DNA of 64,000 bases. Origin: Clarkia xantiana subsp. parviflora (taxonomy: Eukaryota; Streptophyta; Magnoliopsida; Myrtales; Onagraceae). Shown here in pieces: positions 37,084 to 47,892 of this stretch (positions within the stretch are counted from its first letter, which is position 1; the number at the start of each line of letters is the position of its first letter). The position numbers and the translations under genes were made by a program. The stretch spans positions 27,149,772 through 27,213,771 of the forward strand of contig JAPTYO010000010.1 of the NCBI GenBank assembly GCA_036873135.1, read 5' to 3'. The notes beneath the pieces are model-generated. The model saw only the letters and a list, made by a program, of their open reading frames with translations. It made no database searches and had not been told where the DNA came from.

Positions 37084-37126
37084 TTTTCAATGTAGCGTTT
37101 TATTTATTTTTCGTTCTTTCATTTTG

Positions 37127-37178
<52 letters not shown>

Positions 37179-37449
37179 TACATATTTCTATTATCTACAA
37201 GTTTTATATATATATATCTATTTTACTTATTTGTACATGCTTTCAATGTAGCGTTTTATTTATTTTTCGTTCTTTCATTTTGAACTATATATATATATAT
37301 ACATATTACATATTTCTATTATCTACAAGTTTTATATATATATATCTGTTTTACTTATTTGTACATATATAAAACTTAAAGGTAATATAAATGACAAATA
37401 AGTAAAACAGATATATATATAAAACTTGTAGATAATAGAAATATGTAAT
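37084..37449. repeat. Tandem duplication followed by an inverted copy (hairpin)
   Basis: A block of about 140-155 bp beginning TTTCAATGTAGCGTTTTATT is present twice (37084 and 37240). The end of the second copy (37305-37372, from ATTACATATTTCTATTATC to TTACTTATTTGT) is followed after about 20 bp by its inverse at 37394-37449. The DnaJ pseudogene starts within a few bases of the inverted arm. Confidence 0.85.
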
Positions 37450-37454
37450 AGAAA

Positions 37455-38410
37455 ACTTGTTGCGGGACCTGTAATGGGTCAGGTGCAAAACCCGGAACCA
37501 CCCCGACTAAGTGCACTACTTGTGGCGGACAGGGTCAGGTGAGGCATTAGGTTCTGGTTCACCCATTTCTCTAGGGTTTTTTGTGTTGTTTTCTAAAAAT
37601 AAAACCATTTAATTCTGATCTGATACAAAAAAATTACTGATGAATCTCAAACTATAATTAATAGACCAAAAGCGTCATATCACGCCTTGTTCCAAGTCTA
37701 ACCCATAATTCTTTGACCAGGTCGTGTCATCTGCGCGCACCCCGCTGGGTGTTTTCCAACAGGTGACGACGTGTCCCTCATGTGGCGGGTCAGGTGAAAT
37801 CTCCACCCCATGCAACACTTGTTCCGGGGACGGACGGGTCAGGAAGACTAAGCGGATTAGCCTCAAAGTCCCCACCGAGATGATACTTTGGGTGCCTCTT
37901 CATAAGACACCCGGGATCAATCACACGCTCAAGGTGAAAAAGTATGCGCCCTTTGAATCACAAGGATTCTAGTTAGCACAACCGAGCATGACCCCATGGT
38001 CGAACATGGCACGCTAGTATGAGGGAAGCGCGGGGCGGCGGGGTGGGCCCCCAAGGGACCTCTTTGTGATGATCGATGTTATTCCTGACCCGGTCTTAAG
38101 ACGAGACGACACAAACATTATGTACACATGTAAAGTGTCCTACGTAGACGCGATATTAGGGACCGCGACTAAGGTCCCAACTGTGGACGGAATGGTGGAT
38201 TTGAAGATCCCGAGTGGGACCCAACCCAACACGACCCTAGTGATGGCGAAGAAGGGGGTCCCGTATCTTAACAAGAGCAATATGAGAGGAGGCCAGTTGG
38301 TTCGGGTTCAGGTGGAGATTCCTAAGAGATTGAGCAGTGAAGAACGGAAATTGATCGAAGAGCTAGCGGATCTAAACAAAGGTAAAGCTACAACCAACAA
38401 CAGGAGATGA
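37455..38410 (+). pseudogene. Plastid-type DnaJ (DJA) pseudogene, 5'-truncated, with an insertion
   Basis: C-terminal half of a type I J-protein of the chloroplast DJA4/5/6 type. All four Zn-finger repeats CxxCxGxG are readable: [32 protein letters not shown]. An intron of 182 bp (37539-37720, GT-AG) lies after the second, followed by [15 protein letters not shown]. The substrate-binding domain then reads [11 protein letters not shown], is interrupted, and resumes at [10 protein letters not shown] through [19 protein letters not shown] to the C-terminal [19 protein letters not shown]. The J domain and Gly-rich part are missing. About 140 bp of foreign DNA (37881-38020) replaces some 14 residues and adds a stop. 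It is non-functional but recently derived from a coding gene. Confidence 0.88.
37881..38020 (-). mobile_element. Captured Copia non-coding fragment inside the DnaJ pseudogene
   Basis: From GATACTTTGGGTGCCTCTTC to CATGGCACGCTAGTATGA this segment matches 41633-41772 almost base for base, and the inverse of about 45280-45440 more loosely. Those sites are the untranslated region between RNase H and the 3' LTR of the Copia family in this window. Relative to that element the fragment is antisense to the DnaJ frame. No LTR or target duplication accompanies it. Confidence 0.85.
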
Positions 38411-38704
38411 TGATGATGATGATGATAGTAGTGTTAAGATTCAATGGGTTAGGTTTCTTCTTGGATTTTGTTTACTTACTACATTATATTACAGGATATA
38501 TATTGTTACTGTTATAAACTGTTGTATCACCTGAAACATTAAGTTGTTTGTGATGGTTGGTTCGATTTTTAGAGTAGTGTAGGTTGGGTGGAAGAGCAGT
38601 GTATCCTTTGTAGAAAAAATAGCAGTTTTCTGCAGCATAATCAAATTTTGGATATTGTAATGGAGAAATTGGTTTTCAACTGTAGAGATGTATGTAATTT
38701 CTTG
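38411..38704. other. 3' flank of the DnaJ pseudogene
   Basis: A (GAT)n microsatellite follows the stop (38408-38427), then what looks like an ordinary 3' untranslated region. This argues that the DnaJ copy came as genomic DNA and not as a processed transcript, in line with its retained intron. Confidence 0.5.
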
Positions 38705-39040
38705 CGTTAAGAATTAGAAACAGTTTCCAATCTATGTTGTGTTACTAATTAGATTTAAAATGTTGATTTTTGGTATTTCAATTATTAGATTTGCTGTCTT
38801 GATCTTGTTGTTAAAATTAACATTTTCAAAAATATGTTGTTTTCACTTTTCCAAAGTATAAGTTTTGTAGCTTATGGTTTAGGTTTATTTGATGCTAAAA
38901 AAATATGTTTTTTATTTTGTCAATTTTAAGATAAAAAAGTGGAAATCAATCAATATGATAATTAATATACCAAATGTTAACATCTAAATTTATGTTAACG
39001 ATTAACATGACATATAATTAATAATGTTTTTAGTTTTTTA
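38705..39040. mobile_element. MULE-like MITE, family C copy 3
   Basis: The left end GTTAAGAATTAGAAACAGTT matches the family terminus. Shared internal words are AGATTTAAAATGTTGATTTTT and GATGCTAAAAAAATATGTTTT. The right end is degraded. It lies about 300 bp after the DnaJ pseudogene. Confidence 0.65.
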
Positions 39041-39107
39041 TATATGTTAAGTGTATATGTGAGTGAGTTGTACCAAATCAGTTAGATTTTAGAGTTAGAA
39101 CACTATA

Positions 39108-40410
39108 GGATGCAGCATGATAGGGATAAAGGGGATGTAAAGCACATAACTCGTTGATTCGAGAGAATACCGAGAATGAACTCGTTGATTCAAGGGAATG
39201 CCGAGAATTTGATGCACGATTGAGGAAAACCTCGATTTTTCATTAATCAATCAATAACTGAATGTCAACGTCGGCTAAACATAGCTTAAATACTGAAAAC
39301 AAAAACCTGACCCTAGAACAAATCCGAAATTAACAACTAAGTCCAAACAAAACTGACAAATTGCAAAAAATACCCAAAGAAATATAAAACTGCGATTTTG
39401 ACCCCCTAAACAAAGGAATTTGGCCGAAAAACACCAGACTTCAATGCATAGAAATGAATATTGCTCAAGCCGCCGTTTCCGCATGAAAAACTGTATTCGC
39501 ACGCCAAAATCCGACACTTCGCCCACATCATTCTCTCCGGGGATTAGAAGATTCACCATCAAATCTTAGGTCGGGTCCTCGTCGGGTCCACATGCATACA
39601 TAAATGGGGAGGTTAGGTGGTAAGGGCTCATGAAACACATCAACAAGGAACCTTGTGCTATCTCTTTGTTGTTTTCCTGTAGGAGGTTCAATTGGTGGTA
39701 TAGCAATAGACCACCGCAGGTAATTTTTGCTGGGAGGCACCAAAGTGGTTGTTCTTGAACAGACGGAAATTGAGGATCTTCCAGCTGAACTCGACCGGAC
39801 CGACTGACCATGATCTACAAAGATTCGACCTAGCGCAAGTTAGTGAGATCGATTTGGACTGGTGACGAAAATAGCAAGCAAAGAAGCATTCAAATTAAGC
39901 ATGGAGTTGGAGTAGGATGCAGGTGCCGCAGGGAGTGACGCATGGCCGGTATCCCCAGTGACGTACTTTTCATCCAATTCATTATCGTCAACGTACTCGT
40001 CATAATAAATAAGATTATAAAAAACAGTAGCAGTTCTGGTACGACCGTCAATCAAGGAACGACATCTCGCAGGACCGAATGGGCTCTGATGCAGCATGAT
40101 GGGGATATATGAGATAGAATTCACGAAACTCGTTGATTCGAGAGAATGCCGAGAATGAACTCGTTGATTCAAGGGAATGCCGATAATTTGATGCACGATT
40201 GAGGAAAACCTCGATTATTCATTAATCATTCAATAACTGAATGTCAACGACGGCTAAATATAGCTTAAAACTGCGATTTTGAACCCTAAACAAATGAATT
40301 TGAGCGGAAAATGTCAGAATCTATTGCAAAGCAATGTACATTGCTCAGACCGCCATTTCCTCTTGAAAAACTGTATACGCACGCCAAAATCCGACACTTC
40401 GCCGACATCA
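39108..40410 (-). mobile_element. Small complete LTR element (TRIM-like) with 5-bp target duplication
   Basis: Two direct repeats, 39108-39530 and 40087-40410, begin (T)GATGCAGCATGAT and end GACATCA or CACATCA. CTATA flanks both outer sides (39103-39107 and 40411-40415). On the minus strand the 5' LTR (right copy) is followed by GAGCCCATTCGG, a shifted primer-site-like sequence. A purine tract (CCCCGGAGAGAA) precedes the 3' LTR. The left LTR carries about 100 bp absent from the right one. The 556-bp interior has no recognised gag-pol, so the element would depend on proteins from others. Confidence 0.75.
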
Positions 40411-40528
40411 CTATAGAAGCTTGGTGGGCTACTCTTACTATTACTGATTGGTTGTATGAAACCTTAGTGGGCTTATGTAGTGGGATTGGACTAGCTCTCC
40501 AGTTTTAAATCTCCCAATTGGTACCAAA

Positions 40529-41101
40529 TGTTGGATTACGGGGACGTAATACTACGGAATGCTAAACGTGTACTAGTAAGTAATCTAATTACACAACGGA
40601 ATAATGTACACATACCTCAATAGTTTTCCTGCCCAAGAACGTTGTGGAGGGAGTTCTGATCCTCCGGTCGGAACCCGTACAAGTTCTTCGTGAGAAGAAG
40701 TCCTACGCGGTATATGCTCCACAGCAAATCCTCTGATCGATTCTTCAACGGGGACAAAACCTCGGACTGATGTGCACCGAAAATATCAACTAAGGGTGAG
40801 AGGGTTTCTCTCAAGTTCCTCAATGGAGAGACTTATTAATTTGATTGATGTGTTAAACCCCTTAGGAGACCCCCTATATATAGCATTGGTGGAGTGGACA
40901 AAAGTCCACTCCAACCAATGTGGTACATAGTTCGGCCGAACCATGCTAATTAAGGGGGAGGCCCAATTTTGGGCCTCCCATGTCAATTAGGGATTGGGTC
41001 TGGCCCAATTAACCTAATGTGACAATTACCTAATTAACTTAGGTAATTTCCTTAACATTGACGGGCTACCAATTACGGCGCTACGTCACCACATGCTAAC
41101 A
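40529..41101 (-). mobile_element. Copia-family 3' LTR, minus orientation
   Basis: On the minus strand it starts TGTTAGCATGTGGTGACG and ends TAATCCAACA. A purine-rich GAGTGGGAGC lies just inside (plus 41102-41111), marking the polypurine tract of the minus-strand element that fills 41102-43875. It aligns with the LTRs at 33756 and 45962 but with many differences, so these are not copies from one insertion. Confidence 0.85.
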
Positions 41102-42219
41102 GCTCCCACTCGCCGGAATGGGAGGGTGCCTGTTAATGTATTGTCATCCAATAGCATCAACATTTCAGTCTTCAGTCATTGTCTCCGTCTCCGAATAGTT
41201 CATACGAGGTTTGCCGTGCGACCGGCGGATACGACAGGCATCGTGCTACTCATCTGTTAGAAGTGTTGTAGCGCCCGCAGAACGTTGATTCCCTTTCGTA
41301 AATCAATCCCGTCAAAAATAAAATATGTACCGCACTGTATCCTTGGTCAACTGATAATTCTCCAATTACCCAGTTTTCCACATAGAAATACTTCTCCAGG
41401 GCATCCGTACAAGTGTTCACAACCTTCAACTAATATCCGGTTGGTGACCACCTTGTGAACACAAGAGTCGGTGAATTATAGGTGAACATGACCATCCCCA
41501 TTGCTTATACCCTTGGTCTAACTCAACGGTTTCCAAAGACGTGGTCACTTGGCCGTTTTCTTTGGCTCTATGCTCGTACGCCGGGAAGCGAACATTGAGC
41601 TAGGCTTTAGGTATAAGTTTTGAGTCCGAGAGGATACTTTGGGTGCCTCTTCATAAGACACCCGGGATCAATCACACGCTCAAGGTGAAGAAGTATGCGC
41701 CCTTTGAATCACAAGGATTCTAGTTAGCATAACCGAGCATGACCCCGTGGTCGAACATGGCACGCTAGTATGAAGCGCGCGTCGATAGCACACATGGACA
41801 AGCCAGGGGTGGGATATGTCAATCATGCTATCGCAGAGTCTTTCATCTGGCCCTGAATGCGATTTTAATGATGGACAGAGTCCAACACGGCGATTTACAA
41901 AATGAAGATTAAGTCATGCTTTAAGCGTGACCAAGTTATCGTTTCGTTTAACCAGGTTTATCCCCCTGGTTCTTAGCCAATCTTGTTGTGGTAGAGGTTT
42001 GCCTCTCCTACAAGATGAACGTGCCTGTGTGATGAGGCAAGGTTCACATCCGACATAATTTTGGTGGAAGAGTTTTACCTCTTCCTACGACTTAGTTTAT
42101 AGACCGAAAAATCCGATGTTATTTATCATTATGACGTCGATAGATCATATACTCAATTTTCAATTCTTTTATTCAATCGAAATATTATTTCAAATGTCAT
42201 CACTCATACAAGCCACTTA
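41102..42219 (-). mobile_element. Copia 3' internal untranslated region (minus)
   Basis: Non-coding DNA of about 1.1 kb between the RNase H stop and the polypurine tract. It is the inverse counterpart of 44871-45961 and the source type of the fragment captured in the DnaJ pseudogene (41633-41772). Confidence 0.75.
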
Positions 42220-43875
42220 TTAAGCCCTACGTAATCCAAGAAGTTTTACGTGCTTTTCGAAAATTTCTCTACGTAATGGCTTAGTTAATGGGTCTACGAC
42301 CATATTGTCTGCGGGCAAGTATTCTAAAGCGATTATACTGTCTTCCACAACTGATTTGACATAATTGTATTTCACATTAATGTGTTTGGTCCTACTATGG
42401 TACTTTGAATTCTTAACTGCTGCAATGGCTGCCTGACTGTCGGAGTATACCTTCACAGGTTTGCTCTTCTTGTCAGTGCCAACTAATGCGGTAAGAAGCC
42501 TTTTCAGCCAGACTGCTTCTTGTGCGTTTTTAGAAAGGGCAACGGATTCTGATTCCATAGTGGAAAGCGCGACACATGATTGTTTCTTGCTTACCCATGA
42601 TATGGCAGCATCAGTAAGGAGGAAAACTCCCCCTGTGGTGGACTTACGATCGTCTGGATCGCCACCGTGGCCGACGTCACTATAACCAGTTAATTCGATT
42701 TGCCTGCCCTTATAGCACAGAACATAGTCGGCAGTACCTTTCAGATATCTTATAATTCGTTTTACGGCCTTTAAATGTTGATAGCCAGGATCTGATTGGA
42801 ATCTTGCTACTAAGCCCACAGCGTAACAGATGTCTGGCCGAGTACATAGCATGGCGTACATTAAACTCCCTACCATGCTTAGATACTCTGCATTCTTCAT
42901 CTGTTCACGCTCCTGCTGGTTCTTCGGGCCATCACGCTTCGACAGTGCGCACCCGAACACAACCGACGTATCCACGGTTTAGCATCGAGTATTCTGAATC
43001 TTTTCAACGGTTTGTTGATATATGATTCTTGAGATAGACACAATCTCCGGGTGGCACGATCTCGGGCAATTTTAATGCCTAAGATGTACGTGGCCTCTCT
43101 CATGTCTTTCATCTCAAATGCTGATGATAGCCAAGACTTTGATTTGTTCATGAAACTCACATCGTTTGCAGCAATGAGTATGTCATCTACGTATAAGGTT
43201 ATGATGACATATTTATACCCGGAGGTCTTGGTGTAAACGCAGGGGTCCTCTTGAAGATTCACAAATCTGTTTCCGACGATTTCCTCGTGGAATCTGCGAT
43301 ACCATTACCGAGACGATTGTTTAAGACCGTAATAGATCTTTGGAGTTTGCAAACTTTACGTTCTTTGCCAGGAGTAGTAAAACCCTCTGGCTGCTCCATA
43401 TAGATCTCTTCCTCCAGGTTTCCATGGAGAGATGCTGTCTTTAACATCCATTTGATGCAGGCTCGTGATCGAGGCTTGCAATAAGGGCAAGGATGACCCT
43501 AATTGTGGTGTAACGCACAGTTGGTGAGTATGTTTCATCAAAATCCACTCCGTGAATTTGGGTATATCCTTTCGCAATCGTTCGATTTTTGCACCACTCA
43601 AATTTTCCATCAGTAGTGAATTATAAAATTTCACTTTCTAGCTCCGTGGTTAGCAGGTAAATCAACTTAAGACCAAAACCGAATATGTTCTAATTTAGGC
43701 ATTTTAATCCTCCATTGTTTTCCTCCATTCCGAAGTTTGAGGTTCTTCCAATACTTGCTGAACCGTCACTGGTTCGTGAGCGAATGTCTCACTTGATGGG
43801 ATACTTCTTAAAAGAAGTTCGTTGCCTTAGACTAAGTCTAGGCTCGATAATCTCATCTTAAGTCTGGTCGTTACT
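42220..43875 (-). pseudogene. Copia reverse transcriptase-RNase H, minus, decayed
   Basis: From high to low coordinates: HEPVTVQQVLEEPQTSEWR (connection domain, near 43770), then [21 protein letters not shown] and [14 protein letters not shown]. The catalytic LYVDDILIAAND follows in a frame at 42897-43262. The terminal frame 42220-42975 holds SLMYAMLCTRPDICYAVGL, the RNase H core (GYSDVGHGGDPDDRKST, STMESESVALS, VYSDSQAAI) and ADNMVVDPLTKPL. Frameshifts and stops separate the pieces. The RT start is cut at the junction near 43875. Confidence 0.85.
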
Positions 43876-43878
43876 CCC

Positions 43879-44870
43879 ACTCGAAACAGATTCGTGAATC
43901 TCCACGAGGATCCATGCGCTTATACAAAAACCTCCTGGTCTAAGTACGTCATCTTAACTTTATACGTGGATGACATACTCATTGCTGCGAACGATGTGAG
44001 TTTCATCCACAAGTCAAAGTCCTGGTTGGCATCTGTATTTGAGATGAAGGACATGGGAGAGGCTACGTACATCTTGGGCATTAAAATTGCTAGAGAGCGT
44101 GACACCCGAAGATTGTGTAGACGCCGGTAGTATTCGGGTACGCGTTGTCAAAACGTGACGACCTGAAGAACCAGCAAGAGCGTGAACACATGAGGAAAGC
44201 CGAGTATTTAAGCATGGTCGGAAGTCTCATGTACGCAATGCTTTGCACTCGTCCATACATATGTTACGTTGTGGTCCTAGTAGCAAGATTCCAATCAGAC
44301 CTTGACTATCAACATTTAAAAGCTTTAAAACAGATCATACGATATCTGAAAGGTACTTCCGACTACGTACTGTGCTATGAGGGCATGAGGTTAGAATTGA
44401 CCGGATTCAGTGACGCCGACGATGGTGGCGATCCGGATGATCGTAAGTCCACCGCATGAGGAGTTTTTCTCCTTGCTGATGTCGCCATTTCATGGACGAG
44501 TAAGAAGCAATCATGTGTCGCGCTATCTACGATGGAATTGGAATTCGTTGCCCTCTCCAAAAATGCAAAAGAAATGGTCTGGCTGAAAAGGCTTCTTACT
44601 GCGCTGCTTGATGGTGATGTCGGGAGCAAACCTGTAAAGGTGTACTCCGATAGTCATGCAGCCATTGCGGCAGTAAAGAATCCAAAGTACCATAGTAGGA
44701 CTAAACACATTGATGTGAAATATAATTATGCTAAATCAATGGTAGAAGATAATATAATCACTATAGAATACTCGCCCACTGATGACATGGTGGCGGACCC
44801 ATTAACTAAATTACTACGCGGAGAGACATTTGAAAAGCACATTAAACTGCTTGGATTGCGTAGGGTTTAG
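43879..44870 (+). pseudogene. Copia reverse transcriptase (C-terminal)-RNase H, plus, decayed
   Basis: Begins abruptly in the catalytic region (NLHEDPCAYTKT, LYVDDILIAAND) and continues through SLMYAMLCTRPYICYVVVL, DDRKSTA, a stop, then VALSKNAKEMVWL, VYSDSHAAIAA and ADPLTKLLRGETF to the end at 44870. It has the same order as the minus-strand copy at 42220-43262 but in opposite orientation. It lacks the N-terminal half of reverse transcriptase. Several stops. Confidence 0.85.
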
Positions 44871-45961
44871 AAGTGGGCGTGTGTCTGTGATAATATTTGA
44901 TAAATTGAAAGTTAAATTTTTAATTAATGAGAGAATTGTTTGAGTTTATGATTCATCGATGTCATAATGATTAATTACATCGGATGGTAAGGTCTATAAA
45001 CTGAGTCGTAGGAGGACGCAATCCTCTGCTTAAAATTATGTTGAATGTGGGCCTTGCCTAGTCACAGGCACAGTTGTCTTGTAGGCGAGGGGGACCTCTG
45101 CCGAAGCAAGACTGGCCAAGAACCAGTTGGGAAACTCTGTTTAACACGACATGATCTTCGTTTTGCACTTCGCCGGTGATGAACTCTGTTCGTCATTTAA
45201 CCACATCTGGGCCAGATGAAAGTCTGTGATAGCATCATTGACATATCCCACTCCTGACATTGTTCGGGTATACTATCGACGCGTGCTTCATACCACACGT
45301 GCCACGTTCGACCACAGGGTGATGCTCGATTGTGCTAGAGAGAATCTTCGCGATTTGGACGGGCGCAAACTTCTTCACCTTTTGCGTGTGACTGATCCCA
45401 GGAGCCTTATGAAGAGGCGCCCGAAGTATCCTCATGGACTCAGAACTTATATCTAAGGTCAGGCTCAATGTTCTCTTCCCGGCGTACGAGCACAGTGCTG
45501 AAGAAAAAGGCCAAGTGACCACGTCCTGGAAACCGGTGGGGTTTGACTAAAGGTATGAGCGATGGGGATGGTCAAGTTCACCTGTAATTCACCGACTCTC
45601 GTATTCACTAGGTGGCCACCAACCGGATATTAGTTGAAGGTTGTGAATACTTGTACGGATGCCCTAGAGAAGTATTCCTATGTGGAAACTGGGAAATTGG
45701 AGAATTAACAGTTGGCCTAGGATACAACGCGATACAAATTGATGTTTTTAACATGTTGATTTGAGATTGGGAATCAACGTTCCGCGGGCGCTATAACACT
45801 CCTAACAGATGAGTAGCACGATGCCCGTCGTATCCGCCGGTCGCACAGCAAACCTCGTATGAACTATTCGGAAGCAGGAGCAGGATCAGAAGAGTGGAAT
45901 GTTGATGCGATTTGGACAACAATACACTAACAGGCACCCTCCCATTGCGGCGAGTAGGAGC
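44871..45961 (+). mobile_element. Copia 3' internal untranslated region (plus)
   Basis: Non-coding segment between RNase H and the 3' LTR. It is an inverted counterpart of 41102-42219 (for example GGCACGTGTGGTATGAAGC on one strand against GGCACGCTAGTATGAAGC). It ends with a purine tract GGCGAGTAGGAGC before the LTR. Confidence 0.75.
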
Positions 45962-46559
45962 TGTTAGCATTTGGTGACTGGACGCCGTAGGTAGCCTATT
46001 AATATGTATAGGTAACCTAAGAAATTGGGTTAGTGCCACATTAGGGAAATTGGGCTTGACCCAAATCCCAATTGACATGAGAGGCCCAAAATTGGGCCAC
46101 CCTAACATAAGTGGCCGGCCGAATATTGCAAGGGGCAAAGTGGACTTTTGTCCACTTTGCTCCTCCTATAAATAAGGGGTGTTAGGGTTTTATTTGGGGT
46201 AATTTTCACAATTCTTCCTAAGTGGTGATTTGAGAGAAAAATCCTTCCCCCCTTATAGCATACTTCGGCTAAACCCTACACCACCACCAAGGATGTGCCA
46301 ATTTGCTTAGAGCAAAACACTCCGGAGATCCGTCCCTGCCAAAAATCGATCAGAGGCTTTGTTGTGGAGCTAATACCACGTAGGACTTCTTTAACAAGAA
46401 CCTCTACGGGTTCCGTCCGGTGGATCGTGAGCTCCCTCAGCAAGATCCTTGGGACTACGGATAAGGTTTAAGGTATGTGCACATCTTCCGCCGCGTACTA
46501 TGATTTACAAGCATGTACCTTATTTATGTTTCCGTAGTAATCAACCTCGTAATCCAACA
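45962..46559 (+). mobile_element. Copia-family 3' LTR, plus orientation
   Basis: Starts TGTTAGCATTTGGTGACTGG and ends GTAATCCAACA (598 bp). It has a TATA box (TATAAATAAGG near 46168) and the GGCCGGCC motif of the family. It is the outer right end of the inverted Copia pair. The 5 bases after it (TGACG) do not match those outside the left LTR. Confidence 0.85.
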
Positions 46560-47180
46560 TGACGGTCATAGTTAACGACTGATCAAATTTGGAGCAAAGA
46601 ACATCGTGAAATATGGCGCAATAAACAACAATTGTTGTGCAAGTAACACATGGGCAAACATGTGGAGTGTTATATATATTAATATCTTACTCACGTATTG
46701 TGCGGTAAATAATTAGTTTATAGAATTGTTGAAAAATTATAAAAAAATTATCATTCTGATGCATTTTAAAGCTCAAAACACGATTTCTTAGTTTATAAAA
46801 TTGTTGAGAAATTGTAAAAAAAAAATCTCATCATGGTGCGCGTTTTAGGGCTCAAAATCACCAATTTTGCGACATGTCATTTATTAATTATAATTTTTTA
46901 GATTTAATATAAATTATTAGCTTTTTTTTGCCCTAAATTATTATCTAGCTCTAGGAATAAATCCCGATATGAAGATTCAATATATGTAAAGAAAATCACA
47001 TCCTTAAAGGATATTGTTATATTTATATAAATATTTGGATTACAACAATCTTAAAGAGATCCAAAATTAATTTCAAAAGTAAACAGAGAAATATATAGCA
47101 TCCATTGGACGTATCTCATGATGGATCAGCTATTATTACTCTGCATGCATGCATCATTAAACACCGTTTATGTAGCAGCT
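46560..47180. other. AT-rich spacer with a short tandem repeat
   Basis: A block of about 80-95 bp beginning TTAGTTTATAGAATTGTTGA (near 46713) is repeated as TTAGTTTATAAAATTGTTGA (near 46790), with an ATTTTAAAGCTCAAAA or GTTTTAGGGCTCAAAA end. The rest is AT-rich. ATGCATGCATG near 47143 is a short palindromic run. Confidence 0.55.
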
Positions 47181-47892
47181 TCAGTGAATTGCAGGGTCTT
47201 TCTTTCCCGACTTGATGAGGTCATTCACCATATCTGCACACCAAACAACCTCGTATGTCAAGTTTGTCAACTACTTTGATTATCACCCTAATTTTATTTT
47301 ATTGGTTTCCTAGACAGGGATGAAACCAGAATTTTTGGTTGAAGTATGGTGATCAAACAATTAATGCAAAAAAATTCAGTGGGTAAATGTAAAATTTAAA
47401 ATGGCCAAAAATTAAACATTTTAGAGTCAAAATTACACCACAAAAAATTGAGGGGGCAATTACCCATTCGTTTCTACGTAAGTTTCGTCCATATTCTTAA
47501 GTGCCCCAATTACACTTAGAATAATAATTTCCACTTATGCTGTAGCGAACCCGTAAATGATAAAATAGGTCTCGAAACTGGAACCTCTGATCAATTAGGG
47601 ATGAAACAATAAATCGATACACCATCTTAAAACGGTTATCATCATATCATATAAATTATGTGTACGTACCCCATTCTTCTTTGGTGGTGCAGTCATTGTC
47701 GCAACCCATCTCACAGGTAGAGTAGCCACGGCCGCTGGCAAGGCAGTCCTCGACACACTTGGTGAAGCATGACTTGAATTTTCCGGCCTCAGCGGGAGTT
47801 TCTGCCGATTTCTCAGCCGCCTCGCAGGTGTGGAATGCGGATGTGAAAATAAGGCAAGCGATGAACACAACAATAAGCTTGTTGAATGCCAT
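47181..47892 (-). CDS. Ole e 6-like cysteine-rich secreted peptide, copy 1
   Basis: Two exons, 47670-47892 and 47181-47233, with a GT-AG intron of 436 bp. The product is 91 aa. The N-terminus MAFNKLIVVFIACLIFTSAF is a signal peptide, so the product is probably secreted. The mature part has six cysteines spaced C-x3-C-x3-C-x9-C-x3-C-x3-C (CFTKC, CEMGCDNDC), the same spacing as the olive pollen protein Ole e 6. The biological role of that family is unknown. Exon 2 supplies DMVNDLIKSGKKDPAIH. The intron splits the Asp codon after KEEW. A TATA word (48028-48035) lies about 140 bp upstream. The reading frame is intact. The family call rests on cysteine spacing and EMxCDxDC similarity. Confidence 0.85.

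Noticed and set aside
37724..38410. Functional DnaJ protein gene
   Set aside because: The J domain is missing and a transposon-derived block with a stop interrupts the peptide-binding domain, although flanking parts remain well conserved.
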